Shown: piece after piece, positions 35,226 through 44,169 of the stretch
Layout: the number at the start of each line of letters is the position of its first letter
Numbering within the stretch: position 1 is the stretch's first letter
Source: Mogibacterium sp.
GTDB lineage: Bacteria > Bacillota > Clostridia > Peptostreptococcales > Anaerovoracaceae
Direction of reading: 5' to 3'
Assembly (NCBI GenBank): GCA_024403035.1
Contig: JAKSSP010000002.1
Span: 62,001 to 126,000 of the forward strand
DNA length: 64,000 nucleotides
Program-made: the position numbers and the translations under genes
The notes under the pieces: model-generated
Told to the model about the DNA's origin: nothing
The model's database searches: none
The model's input: only the letters and a program-made list of their open reading frames with translations

Positions 35226-36107
35226 TTATATCTCACCTCCTGCCATTTCCACGCACTCACGCAGAGCGCGCTCCGCCATTACGACGGATATATGCTGACG
35301 CAGAGCCTTGCCGGCACGCCAGCTGTCACGCGGATTGATGTCTTCAAGGACGGTCTCCGCGAACTTCTTGATGTTCTTGTCTGTTATCTTCTTGCCGTTG
35401 ATAAACGCCTCCGCGCTCGGTGCACGTACCGGGATAGGTGATGCTACACCGTAGCCGATGCGGACTCTCTCGAATGATTTCTTATCTTCACTGAGTCTTA
35501 CATTGACCGAGCAGCCCGTGGTCGCTATATCCAGGGCGTTTCTCATCGAGTACTTGATGTAATGGCCGAAGCACTTATCGTAGGACTCCTTCGGGATAAG
35601 GATCGCCGTCTGTATCTCGGCAGGCTCTATGTTCACTACCTTTGCCTTAATATAGAAGTCCTTGATAGGCACTCGTCTTACTCCGTTTGGACCTGTCATC
35701 TCCATGATCGCGTCCCATGCCATCAGAGTCGACGCGGAATCGGCAGAGGTCACTCCATTGCAGGTGTTGCCGCCGATGGTGCCTATCGCTCTGATCTGAG
35801 GACCGCCTACCATGTCGACGGCTTCGCCCAGAACATTTATGTATTTCTGTATTATCGGGTCTTTGGTTATGTGTGAGAAGCTTGTGAGCGAACCGATGCG
35901 GATATTCTCCTCTTCATCGATCGTTACTCCGCGGAGCTCGTCGAGCATGTAGATGCTGACGAATTCCTTGCCGGCCCTTCTGCCCTCGCGTATCTGTACG
36001 AGCACATCGGAACCGCCCGCCAGTATCTGTGCTTCAGGGTGTTCCTGCAGAAGTCTGACGGCATCCTGTACGCTTTCAGCTTCATACAGAGCTTTTATGT
36101 CATACAT
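35226..36107 (-). CDS. xdhB: Xanthine dehydrogenase FAD subunit
   Basis: A 293-residue FAD subunit with ILAGGSDVLVQIREG near 30 and TIGGNTCNGVTSADSA near 110, plus a C-terminal CO_deh_flav_C domain. It transfers electrons from the [2Fe-2S] subunit to NAD+ or another acceptor. The xdhA stop and this ATG are one base apart, with GGAGGG in the last xdhA codons. The xdhA-xdhB-xdhC order equals that of E. coli. Confidence 0.92.
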   Translation of the reverse strand: MYDIKALYEAESVQDAVRLLQEHPEAQILAGGSDVLVQIREGRRAGKEFVSIYMLDELRGVTIDEEENIRIGSLTSFSHITKDPIIQKYINVLGEAVDMVGGPQIRAIGTIGGNTCNGVTSADSASTLMAWDAIMEMTGPNGVRRVPIKDFYIKAKVVNIEPAEIQTAILIPKESYDKCFGHYIKYSMRNALDIATTGCSVNVRLSEDKKSFERVRIGYGVASPIPVRAPSAEAFINGKKITDKNIKKFAETVLEDINPRDSWRAGKALRQHISVVMAERALRECVEMAGGEI

Positions 36108-36108
36108 G

Positions 36109-38451
36109 CTACTTGCCCTCCTTTCCCTGTTCTTCTTTTCTCCATGGATCGTTTATGAGTCCCGCGTCCGTGAACTCGCGGAAGAGCGTGTGCGGCGACA
36201 GCGGAAGTTCATTGATATACAGTCCCGTTGCCTGGCCTATCGCGTTCCTGATAGCAGGTGCTACCGGGCATGTAGGCGGCTCGCCGAGTCCCTTGGTCCC
36301 GTACGCACTGGTAGGCTCGTAGTTCTCAACAAAGGCCGCATTCAGTCTCGGATGATCCATAAACGACGACATCTTATAGTCGAGCAGGTTGTTGTTGAGA
36401 GGTCTGCCCGTCTTTTCATCCCACATCAGTTTCTCAGAGAGAGCGTAGCCTATAGCCATGCTCTGGCCTCCGTGCACCTGCCCTGCGGCAAGCTGAGGGT
36501 TGATGACCTGTCCGCAGTCATGGACGTTCACAATGTTGAGCAGTCTGACGCGGCACATAGGTATGTCTACCTCGACCTCCGCGAAGCAGCAGCCGAACGA
36601 GTACGCGTTCGATTTGATCTGGTATGTCGACTCGGCTGTAAGATGCTGCGATCCGTCAGTGGTGTAAAGCTTTGACAGCGCAAGCTCGCCTATGGTCATG
36701 AGTTCACGACCATCAGTTGTCCTGATTATCTTTCCGTCGACCAGATCAAGGTTGTAGACCGGCATGCGTGTAAACTGATGCGCTGCCTCCAGCACCTTCT
36801 CTTTCAGGAGCATTGCTGTCTGCCTTACAGAGAAGCCAAGAGTGTATGTGCCTCTTGAAGCATATACGCCCGTGCCGAACGGCGTGATATCCGTATCCTG
36901 GCAGGACACCGGATGTACCATGCTGAGAGGGATCCCCAATGTATCCGCGATCATCTGAGCGGCCGCCGTGTCAGCGCCCTGACCGATCTCGGTCTCTCCA
37001 AGCTGGAACTGCACCGAACCGTCCTGGTTCATGACTATCCGGCAGGATGATGTCTCAAGAGCGATCGGATATACAGCAGTGTTATACCAGAATGTGGACA
37101 CCGCGATCCCTCGTCTGATGTCGCCCTTCTGTTTCGCGTATTTCTTGACTTTGTCGTAGTATCCGATGATCTCGGCACCCTTGTCGAAGCACTGATTGAA
37201 TGTATCCGAATACAGCTCGTTCTTTGAGAACGCGTGGTAGTATCCGACAGGCATCAGGTTTTTGCGTCTGAACTCGAGCGGATCCATTCCTATTGCTCTC
37301 GCGCAGTCCTCAGCATGACATTCAAACGCGTAGCTGGCCTGAGGCATTCCGTAGCCTCTCATGGCTCCCGCTACCGAGCGGTTCGTGTAGACTGTCCATG
37401 TCTCACCGTCGATGTTGTCGCAAGGATACAGCTGAGGGAAAGCGTTGAGTCCCTTGGCCGCGATCGCGTGACCGTGAGAGCTGTAAGCTCCGTTGTTGCA
37501 CCATGCCTTTATGGTGCGGGCAGCGAAACTTCCGTCAGGCCGCATCCACGATGTGATGTGATACCTGATCGCGTGTCTTATACGGTTGCTGATGAAGGTC
37601 TCTTCACGCGGAACATCGAGTTTCACCAGACGTCCGCCCAGCTGTATGCTGATCCAGGCGCAGAGCGGCTCGTAAAGGACGTCCTGCTTGTTTCCGAATC
37701 CTCCGCCTACATAAGGCTTGATGACCCTGAACTTGCCCCAGTCCATTCCGAGAGCCTGTCCTATTACACGCCTTACGATGTGCGGGATCTGAGTGGAAGT
37801 TACCACGACCGTCCTTTCGCCCTCACCATACGCGTAGCAGATAAAATTCTCGATGTGGCAGTGCTGTACAGGCTGAGTCTCGTACCAGCCCTCGCACTTG
37901 GTGAGTCCCGGCTCCTTGATGGCCTCCTCTACGTTTCCCATGTGTATCTCAGTATGATTGAGTACGTTATTCGGGAAATTGTCGTGAAGAAGCGGAGCGC
38001 CCTCCTCCATCGCTTCCTGAGCATCTAACACGAATGGGAGCTCTTCGTATTCGACGGACTTTTCAAGAATTGCGAGAGCCTGCTGTGCCGCGACCTCGTC
38101 CTCTGCCACGACCGCACCGATGTCGTCACCGTAGAACAGCGGATGATCCGTCATTACGAGACGGTCCGCGATGTCCTGATGGCTCGGGTCTGTCGACCAC
38201 GGATGGCCTGCAGTCGGGAAATAGTGTTTTTCTTTCAGGTCGAAGCATGTGAAGACACGGACCACGCCCGGTATTTTCTCGGCCTCACTCGTGTCTATGG
38301 ATTTGACGATGCCGTTAGCCACCGTGGAATGCAGCACTCTGATCACGAGCGCGCCCTTTGGACACATATCATCAGTGTATTTGATGCGTCCCATCGCCTT
38401 GTCATGCGCGTCGAGCCTGGTCACCGCCTGTCCTATGTATTTGTTTGACAT
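36109..38451 (-). CDS. xdhA: Xanthine dehydrogenase molybdenum-binding subunit
   Basis: A 780-residue Mo subunit with the Mo-pterin motifs GGGFGNKQD near 250, GAMRGYGMPQ near 362, and the catalytic glutamate in GTKGLGEP near 735. It hydroxylates hypoxanthine, xanthine or a related purine; selenium dependence is suggested only by the accessory genes in the cluster. It is the first enzyme gene after the MerR regulator (28-base gap with AAAGGAGGG). Separate xdhABC subunits make this a third molybdenum hydroxylase in one operon. Confidence 0.92.
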   Translation of the reverse strand: MSNKYIGQAVTRLDAHDKAMGRIKYTDDMCPKGALVIRVLHSTVANGIVKSIDTSEAEKIPGVVRVFTCFDLKEKHYFPTAGHPWSTDPSHQDIADRLVMTDHPLFYGDDIGAVVAEDEVAAQQALAILEKSVEYEELPFVLDAQEAMEEGAPLLHDNFPNNVLNHTEIHMGNVEEAIKEPGLTKCEGWYETQPVQHCHIENFICYAYGEGERTVVVTSTQIPHIVRRVIGQALGMDWGKFRVIKPYVGGGFGNKQDVLYEPLCAWISIQLGGRLVKLDVPREETFISNRIRHAIRYHITSWMRPDGSFAARTIKAWCNNGAYSSHGHAIAAKGLNAFPQLYPCDNIDGETWTVYTNRSVAGAMRGYGMPQASYAFECHAEDCARAIGMDPLEFRRKNLMPVGYYHAFSKNELYSDTFNQCFDKGAEIIGYYDKVKKYAKQKGDIRRGIAVSTFWYNTAVYPIALETSSCRIVMNQDGSVQFQLGETEIGQGADTAAAQMIADTLGIPLSMVHPVSCQDTDITPFGTGVYASRGTYTLGFSVRQTAMLLKEKVLEAAHQFTRMPVYNLDLVDGKIIRTTDGRELMTIGELALSKLYTTDGSQHLTAESTYQIKSNAYSFGCCFAEVEVDIPMCRVRLLNIVNVHDCGQVINPQLAAGQVHGGQSMAIGYALSEKLMWDEKTGRPLNNNLLDYKMSSFMDHPRLNAAFVENYEPTSAYGTKGLGEPPTCPVAPAIRNAIGQATGLYINELPLSPHTLFREFTDAGLINDPWRKEEQGKEGK

Positions 38452-38479
38452 GCTCTGCCCTCCTTTCTGAGATTAATGC

Positions 38480-39265
38480 TTAGTCTCTGTTGATCTTTAT
38501 CATTACCTTCGTTACGAAATTGTTTTTATCCGCTTCTATGAACTGATCGATTATGTCGATGCAGATCTCCGTTCCGCTCAGGCTGCAGCCTTCATCCAGT
38601 ATACCTTCCGCCGCCTCCCGCATCCTGCTGAATGTCTCTCTGATCTTTTCATGAGGTCCCTTGTGATAGCCCACAAGGTACTCCTCAGGTTTAAGGACTC
38701 GTATCCTGTCACTGTACCTGTCAAAGCTGGCTGTTTCCTCTCCCGGTATCATGACGGCGAAGGCCGTTTTGTCGCCCGTGTAGAATACGATGGTCGGATA
38801 CAGATAGAAGAGCTCGTTTACAAATATCTCCTCTATGCCTCCGATCTCGATGTAGTAGATATCCTCCTCAGAACAAACAAAAACCTGATCGAACGCAGCG
38901 TATTTCATCTCACGATTCACCATCGCGAATCTGTCGTTCATCACCGACTCCATCTTGAGCAGTTTCTCGTAATTCGCGCGGACCATCTTCATGCGTTTTC
39001 TCAGGTATTTTTCAGTATTGTCCGGATCGCGCCCGGGCATGAACGCGCCGATATCATCAAGCGAGCAGTCGAGCTGACGCAAAAAACGTATCATGCCGAG
39101 CGGATAGATCTGGTCATATTTGTAGGCCCTCCAGTTGTTTTCCGGATTTCTTATTTCCGGCACCAGCAGACCCTCTTTGTCATAATGTCGCAGCAACTGG
39201 ACATTGATGTCGAACATCTTTGCAAGTTCGCCTATTTTCCATGTCTTATCATAGTAGTTTTTCAT
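38480..39265 (-). CDS. MerR family transcriptional regulator
   Basis: A 261-residue regulator. Residues 8-80 form a MerR winged helix (WKIGELAKMFDINVQLLRHYDKEGLL), a coiled-coil linker follows (about 85-115), and the C-terminal 140 residues look like a GyrI-type effector domain (IRVLKPEEYLVGYHKGPHEKI), as in BltR/BmrR, which bind small aromatic ligands. As first gene of the run that ends with the hydantoinase, it most likely controls the purine operon and itself; a purine such as urate or xanthine is the natural guess for the ligand. A 10-base palindrome overlies its promoter region. Confidence 0.88.
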   Translation of the reverse strand: MKNYYDKTWKIGELAKMFDINVQLLRHYDKEGLLVPEIRNPENNWRAYKYDQIYPLGMIRFLRQLDCSLDDIGAFMPGRDPDNTEKYLRKRMKMVRANYEKLLKMESVMNDRFAMVNREMKYAAFDQVFVCSEEDIYYIEIGGIEEIFVNELFYLYPTIVFYTGDKTAFAVMIPGEETASFDRYSDRIRVLKPEEYLVGYHKGPHEKIRETFSRMREAAEGILDEGCSLSGTEICIDIIDQFIEADKNNFVTKVMIKINRD

Positions 39266-39300
39266 GATATTTGCCTTGCATTTTCTGAGTTTGGATATAC

Positions 39301-39339
39301 TCTCTCATGAGAATTATAAATGCTCAAATGTATCAAAAC
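39301..39339 (-). promoter_or_regulatory. Promoter and palindrome in front of the MerR-xdh operon
   Basis: Minus-strand TTGTTT (39334-39339) and TATAAT (39311-39316) with 17 bases between them. The perfect palindrome TCTCATGAGA (39301-39310) follows the -10 box immediately. MerR proteins normally bind within a stretched spacer; here the palindrome lies at the transcription start instead, which would fit repression. This is the only good promoter for the next 18 kb. Confidence 0.5.
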
Positions 39340-39381
39340 AAGAACATATACGCAAAAACCTAAAATTATTTTGGGTTGTAC

Positions 39382-39420
39382 TAAAAACAGCCACGGGGAC
39401 GTGCCCCGCGGCTGTTTTTT
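39382..39420. terminator. Strong intrinsic terminator downstream of the permease remnant
   Basis: A 15-bp stem with one mismatch (AACAGCC and GGCTGTT outer arms, CGGGG and CCCCG inner arms, 5-base loop) with T-runs on both strands. It separates the broken permease gene from the MerR operon promoter. Confidence 0.88.
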
Positions 39421-40020
39421 GGCATGATTTTTTGCCCGTATATTCTGTCTTTTCGTGGTCTTCCTGCACGTGATCGTACATGAGGTTATGATCGATATCG
39501 ACGATGTCCAGAGCCTCATCCATCTGCTCCATGAACGTCTCATATTTTGCAGGATCTTTCGGCAGCAGTATCTCCATGATGAGTCCCACAACGAATACTC
39601 CGGCTACCATGTTGCCCGCGAATATCTCGCCGAAAATAGCAGGCAGATGATCGAAGAATCCCTCTACCTGTGTAACACCTACGCCGAGGCAGAGAGCCGT
39701 TGCGGCGATCAGAGTGTTTCTGTTGTCGAGGCCTGCTTCTATCATCATCTTTACGCCCGCCATCATGATGGAACCGAACATGATGCAGAACCTGTTGACT
39801 ACGCGTGTCATGGCGATGAGTCCCACGTTCTGGCTGAACGAAGTTATTGGCGAGCATCCGGAGCGATGATGATAAGCGGAGTCACGTTTGCCACGAATAT
39901 GGCCAGAACGTGCCGCAGGCCGAAAGGAATGGCCCTGCTGAGCGGCACCCTGCCCTCAAGCTTATACACGTTTTTTATGCTCACGCTCGTGTCTTTATCT
40001 TTGTTCTTTTCGAGTTTCAT
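39421..40020 (-). pseudogene. Uracil-xanthine permease (NCS2) pseudogene with internal deletions
   Basis: An ATG at 40020 with GGAGG upstream opens 58 codons ending in the NCS2 N-terminal motif RVPLSRAIPFGLRHVLAIF and VTPLIIIA, then a TAA at 39844-39846. The sequence then resumes in another frame with the C-terminal NCS2 signature SPITSFSQNVGLIAMTRV, skipping roughly 230 residues of the usual 430-460. A second, in-frame gap seems to remove about 40 residues between TRVVNRF and IMFGSIMMAG. The downstream frame has no stop before the terminator and would run through it to 39314. The product cannot be a working transporter. Functional ancestor: purine or urate importer of the cluster. An assembly error is possible. 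Confidence 0.8.
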
Positions 40021-40085
40021 GAATACCTCCTAGCCCACCCTTCTGGTGACGCTAATGTATCCTTGTTGGTAATACTATAGTCTCG

Positions 40086-40114
40086 TTGACCGTCGAATAC
40101 CATAATTGTAAAAT
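40086..40114 (+). promoter_or_regulatory. Promoter of the YqeC-MocA gene, apparently leaderless
   Basis: TTGACC and TAAAAT spaced by 17 bases. The -10 box ends seven bases before the ATG at 40121, so transcription should start at or next to the start codon. TTGTAAAATACAA at 40106-40118 is a palindrome (TTGTA-n3-TACAA) over the -10 box and could be an operator. Confidence 0.55.
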
Positions 40115-40120
40115 ACAAAT

Positions 40121-41353
40121 ATGAAATTATGGAATTACAGAGGTGAACAGAAAAGTATAACAGAGGCGCTGCAGATCAAACTGCCTGAGCACGCAGTCAT
40201 CAGCGTCACGGGCGCGGGCGGCAAGACCTCGCTCATTTTTGCGTGGGCACGCGAGCTTGCTGCCGACGGCAAAAACGTTGTCATAACCACCACGACACAC
40301 ATGTACCGGCCTGAGCGCATGGAAGAAGACGGCATCAGGATAGTGGTTTCCGGCGATCCGGAAAGGCCGGACAAGGTCACGGCTCCTCCTGAAGACGTTC
40401 TGGAAAGCCTGCGCGATACAGCTGATGTGGTCCTTATAGAAGCAGACGGCTCACGCCGCATGCCACTCAAGTGGCCGGGAGACCGGGAACCTGTCATTCC
40501 TGACTCTACGGATATAACTGTCTGCGTTGCCGGCCTCTCAGCTGTGGGAAAGCCTGCGGAAGATGTGATTTACCGCGCGGATGAGCTGCCTGAAGCGATA
40601 AAGCGCGATACCGTGGATGTGAACCTCATGCATAAGATCCTCGCTTCACGCGACGGCGGTCAGAAAGGTGTCCGGGGCGAATTCCGAATCTTTCTGAATC
40701 AGGTCGATGACGACATCGACAGACTTGCCGCGGCATACAGGCTTCAGCAGATACTTGGAGTTTTCGGCATACAGACTGCCTGGGGCTCGCTTATAGAGCC
40801 TGATGAAAGAAAGCTCGCTGTCATACTCGAAGCTGCAGGTGACAGCAAGAGATTCGGCAGCAACAAGCTGCTTCACATCATGGATGACGGGCGTCCCATG
40901 ATCGCGTCTGTCCTCGACGCTGTCCGCTCTCTTGATGTGCATAAAAAGATAATAGTCACGCAGTACGATGAGGTCGCGAAACTGGCATCAGGCTTTGATA
41001 CGGTCATGAATGACAGGCCCGATCTCGGCATATCCCGCAGCATGAAGCTGGGACTCATGGCCGCGGGCGATGCCGATGCGTACATATTCTGCGTCTGCGA
41101 CCAGCCCGGCCTTACGGCAGAGACTCTTGAAAAGCTTATAGATGCATATAAAAAAGGAACTGCAGGCATCGTCTCCCTTGCGTGGCAGGGACAAATGCGC
41201 AATCCAAAGATCTTTTCATCTCTTTACAGAGAAGAACTCATGAGACTTGAGGGTGATACTGGCGGGCGTCAGATAATAGACGCTCATAAAAAAGATCTGC
41301 TCCTTGTCGAAGCAGAAAACGAAGATGAAGTCAAAGATATAGACCGCCTCTGA
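40121..41353 (+). CDS. YqeC-MocA fusion: selenium-hydroxylase accessory and cofactor nucleotidyltransferase
   Basis: A 410-residue two-domain protein. Residues 1-220 match YqeC, a selenium-dependent hydroxylase accessory protein, with a P-loop-like SVTGAGGKTSLIF near 30 and LIEADGSRRMPLKWP near 105. Residues 225-410 match MocA/YgfJ nucleotidyltransferases, which transfer CMP to molybdopterin: ILEAAGDSKRFGSNKLL near 232 and CVCDQPGL near 327. In E. coli these are two separate genes. The leading glycine-rich motif is altered from LAAGxSxRMG to LEAAGDSKRFG. No ribosome site precedes the ATG; see the leaderless promoter. Both halves point to the labile selenium-molybdenum cofactor of the nearby hydroxylases. 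Confidence 0.88.
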   Translation: MKLWNYRGEQKSITEALQIKLPEHAVISVTGAGGKTSLIFAWARELAADGKNVVITTTTHMYRPERMEEDGIRIVVSGDPERPDKVTAPPEDVLESLRDTADVVLIEADGSRRMPLKWPGDREPVIPDSTDITVCVAGLSAVGKPAEDVIYRADELPEAIKRDTVDVNLMHKILASRDGGQKGVRGEFRIFLNQVDDDIDRLAAAYRLQQILGVFGIQTAWGSLIEPDERKLAVILEAAGDSKRFGSNKLLHIMDDGRPMIASVLDAVRSLDVHKKIIVTQYDEVAKLASGFDTVMNDRPDLGISRSMKLGLMAAGDADAYIFCVCDQPGLTAETLEKLIDAYKKGTAGIVSLAWQGQMRNPKIFSSLYREELMRLEGDTGGRQIIDAHKKDLLLVEAENEDEVKDIDRL

Positions 41354-41367
41354 TCAGAGCGGTCTAT
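41339..41367. terminator. Hairpin spanning two convergent stop codons
   Basis: ATAGACCGC and GCGGTCTAT pair perfectly around an 11-base centre. The centre contains the stop of the YqeC-MocA gene and the right arm contains the stop of the convergent XdhC-like gene. No proper T-run follows on either side, so termination would be weak or factor-aided. Confidence 0.45.
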
Positions 41368-42404
41368 ACTATTTCAAGGAGCACCTCTATGGCTCCCCCG
41401 CATATCATACCGGATTCAGCAACATCCTTTCCGGTCATATCCACATGCATTATCACGGGGCCCGCAGCCTTGTGTTTTTCTTTGTCTTCGAGATTTCTGA
41501 GAACTTCAGAAGCGTAGTTTATGACAGTCGCTTCGGCGCAACCTCCGCCTATGGTCCCGGTAATGGCTCCGCCCTCTTCAACCAGCATGCGTGTGCCGGT
41601 AGTTCTTGGCGATGAACCTTTCTTGGAAATTATCGTGGCAAGAACAGCAGGCCCCCTTTCATCAGACAGCAAGGGTTTCAATATATCTGCCGGGATGCCC
41701 GTGCTCTTCCTTGTTCTGTTTTTCACCTCAATGATCTCGGCAAGGATAGCGACTGCGATCTCCTCAGGCGTCTCGGCACCAATGTCGAGGCCTATAGGAG
41801 TACGTACCGAATCGATCATCTCCTGCGACACTCCATTGTCCGCAAGCATCTGCTTCACTAAACCCACTTTTCGCCTGCTGCCTATCATACCGACATATGC
41901 CCGAGGCTTGTTTACTATATTCAGCAGGCACTCGGAATCCGACATATGGCCTCTGGTCACGATGATAAAGAATGTATCCGGGTCGCCCGGTATATTTGCC
42001 AGAGCCTCTTCAAAGCCGCTGCAGATTCCCTCATCCGCTCCGTTATCCAGAGCGTTCTGAACGAACTGTTCCCTGTCATCAATTGCAGTCACATGGAATC
42101 CCATCATCTTTGCAATACGAATCACAGGCATGGAAACATGGCCGGCCCCGCAGATGACTATCTTCTTCTCGTTGCCGAGGAGTTCTGCAAACACCCGCTC
42201 TCCGGCTATCTCGGTAAGCGTGCTGTCTTCTGTTGCCATGGCTTCGGAAGCGTGCAGCGAAAAGAAGCCGTCCCTATTGCTCATCCAGACCGGATCTCCC
42301 GCAGAGACTATCATCTTCTCTCCCGCATAGACTCCATCACAGACAGTGAACAGCCGATTCTCGAGGTTTATATTCAGTTCGCTTATAACATCATAAAAGT
42401 TCAT
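41364..42404 (-). CDS. XdhC/CoxI family hydroxylase maturation protein, domains in swapped order
   Basis: A 346-residue protein of the XdhC family, which inserts sulfur (or selenium) into the molybdenum cofactor and delivers it to hydroxylases. The Rossmann domain comes first here (KKIVICGAGHVSMPVIRIAK near 80, IGSRRK near 175) and the CoxI-type domain second (ATIISKKGSSPRTTGTRML near 262 and TGTIGGGCAEA near 290). The textbook order is CoxI domain then Rossmann domain. It overlaps modC by four bases, so it forms an operon with the molybdate transporter. It is presumably the chaperone of all three hydroxylases. Confidence 0.87.
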   Translation of the reverse strand: MNFYDVISELNINLENRLFTVCDGVYAGEKMIVSAGDPVWMSNRDGFFSLHASEAMATEDSTLTEIAGERVFAELLGNEKKIVICGAGHVSMPVIRIAKMMGFHVTAIDDREQFVQNALDNGADEGICSGFEEALANIPGDPDTFFIIVTRGHMSDSECLLNIVNKPRAYVGMIGSRRKVGLVKQMLADNGVSQEMIDSVRTPIGLDIGAETPEEIAVAILAEIIEVKNRTRKSTGIPADILKPLLSDERGPAVLATIISKKGSSPRTTGTRMLVEEGGAITGTIGGGCAEATVINYASEVLRNLEDKEKHKAAGPVIMHVDMTGKDVAESGMICGGAIEVLLEIV

Positions 42405-43450
42405 TCCAGAAGGAGTATATCATCTTCCGCGAATTTCAGATAGTCCGGAAGGCCTCTCTCATTTATGATCCTTTGCTCTTCTCCCTGAACGAACCAGCAG
42501 AGCGGCTCGTCCTCTCGGAGAGTACGGATATAGTAGTTTTTTTCGAACGGCAGATCGTCGACTCTTACTACATCGCACTTTATACAGTTCTCCTGTTTAT
42601 CACCCCAAACAGGATCAAAACGATGCGCCCTGTAGCCTATGCAATGGACAGGATGCAGCACTTTTTTTCTGAACTTCAGCGTGACGCCCCAGTCTATGGC
42701 TTCAATGGTGTGCTTATCTGTCTGCACAGCCTCCGAGAAGTTTTTACATCCCGTGAGCCTCGCGGCTATGGTGCTCTCCGGGTCTCTGAATACAGCCTTT
42801 GCCTCCCCGTGCCTTATTATGCTTCCGCGGCTGACTATGAACAGTTCTTCGCTGAATCTGTACAATTCGTCCCTGCTGTGCGAGACCATTACCACCTGTC
42901 CTGTATAATCTTCGAGCATCTCAAGCATCTCAACCTGCATGCGGTCTCTCAGATAGCTGTCGAGGGCCGAGAACGGCTCGTCCAGAAGTATAAGGTCCGG
43001 CTCGGTCACCATGATACGCGCCAGTGCCACCCTCTGCTGCTGACCGCCGGAGAGTTCTCCGGGAAACTTGTCTTCAAAGCCGTCCATGCGAAGCCGCCTC
43101 AGCATGTCTGCTGCCTTGGCGCGGTTCTCATCTGTCTGTCTTCCCATGCCTGCCATTACGTTCTTCAGAACAGTCATGGCCGGAAAGAGCGCGTAATTCT
43201 GGAACATGTATCCGACCTTGCGCTTCTGCGGTTTAAGATCGGTTTTTGAGGCGGAATCAAAGAGAACCCTTCCGTCAACTTCTATGTGCCCCGAGTCTAC
43301 CGTTTCTATACCGGCTATGCTTCTGAGGGTCATGCTCTTTCCGCTTCCGGATTCACCGAGGATCCCTATTCTTGCAGCGTCGCTTTCGATCTTCACGTTC
43401 AGGTCGAAGCCTTCTATCGTTTTGTGGATGTCCGCGTAAAGTCTTTTCAT
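42401..43450 (-). CDS. modC: Molybdate ABC transporter ATP-binding protein
   Basis: A 349-residue ABC ATPase with Walker A GESGSGKS near 33, signature LSGGQQQRVALAR near 133 and Walker B LILLDEPFSALD near 155. The C-terminal 120 residues are longer than the NBD alone and include a low-similarity TOBE-like segment. Substrate assignment rests on the ModA and ModB genes directly upstream. An ATGA overlap joins it to the XdhC-like gene. Confidence 0.9.
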   Translation of the reverse strand: MKRLYADIHKTIEGFDLNVKIESDAARIGILGESGSGKSMTLRSIAGIETVDSGHIEVDGRVLFDSASKTDLKPQKRKVGYMFQNYALFPAMTVLKNVMAGMGRQTDENRAKAADMLRRLRMDGFEDKFPGELSGGQQQRVALARIMVTEPDLILLDEPFSALDSYLRDRMQVEMLEMLEDYTGQVVMVSHSRDELYRFSEELFIVSRGSIIRHGEAKAVFRDPESTIAARLTGCKNFSEAVQTDKHTIEAIDWGVTLKFRKKVLHPVHCIGYRAHRFDPVWGDKQENCIKCDVVRVDDLPFEKNYYIRTLREDEPLCWFVQGEEQRIINERGLPDYLKFAEDDILLLE

Positions 43451-43457
43451 CGCGCAC

Positions 43458-44162
43458 CTACCACTTTCTTATGTTCTTCATGTGCTTCCCCGTGATCATG
43501 TTGATCAGGAAGATCATGACAAAAGCTATCACCAGCACAATGACCACCCAGAAACCCGCTGTGACATAATCGCCGTCCTGTATGACCATGGCTATCCTCT
43601 GCGAGACCGTCCCGGTCTTACCCGGTATGTTGCCCGCAAGCATGGATGTAGCTCCGTACTCACCCATTGCGCGGGAAAATGTAAGTATGGTGCCGCTCGC
43701 TATGCCCGGACCTGCAGTAGGTACCACGATGCGCCAGAATATGGAGATCTCCGACATTCCAAGCGTGCGCCCGGCATATACAAGATTGGCGTCTATCTGC
43801 TCAAAAGCCGCTCTGGCGTTCCTGTACATGAGCGGGAACGCTATGACTGTCGCTGCCAGTATGCAGCCGAGCCATGTATGCACGACCTGAATGTTGAATG
43901 TGTCATTCAGGAAGATGCCGAATGTCCTTCTGCGGCTGAAGATCAGCAGCAAAAAGAAACCCGCAACGGTCGGAGGAAGGACCATCGGCAGAGTCAGAAT
44001 ACCATCAAGTATCGACTTTGCTCTGTAATCCTTCTTTATGACCTTGCGGGCAGCCCAAAGACCGAGGAAGAACGATATGATCGTCGCCACGACCCCGGTC
44101 TTCAGGGATATCCATAGCGGACTCCAGTCCAGTATTTTTGCTAATTCAACGAATCCGCTCAT
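43458..44162 (-). CDS. modB: Molybdate ABC transporter permease
   Basis: A 234-residue permease with five hydrophobic segments and the binding-protein-dependent transport motif around EISIFWRIVVPTAGPGIASG near 150, where ModC docks. Seven bases separate it from modA on one side and from modC on the other. The membrane topology and length are typical of ModB. Confidence 0.92.
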   Translation of the reverse strand: MSGFVELAKILDWSPLWISLKTGVVATIISFFLGLWAARKVIKKDYRAKSILDGILTLPMVLPPTVAGFFLLLIFSRRRTFGIFLNDTFNIQVVHTWLGCILAATVIAFPLMYRNARAAFEQIDANLVYAGRTLGMSEISIFWRIVVPTAGPGIASGTILTFSRAMGEYGATSMLAGNIPGKTGTVSQRIAMVIQDGDYVTAGFWVVIVLVIAFVMIFLINMITGKHMKNIRKW

Positions 44163-44169
44163 TTCCTTG

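Noticed and set aside
39314..39826. A separate small membrane protein gene
   Set aside because: It starts in the middle of an NCS2 permease and runs through a terminator; best explained as the C-terminal part of a pseudogene.
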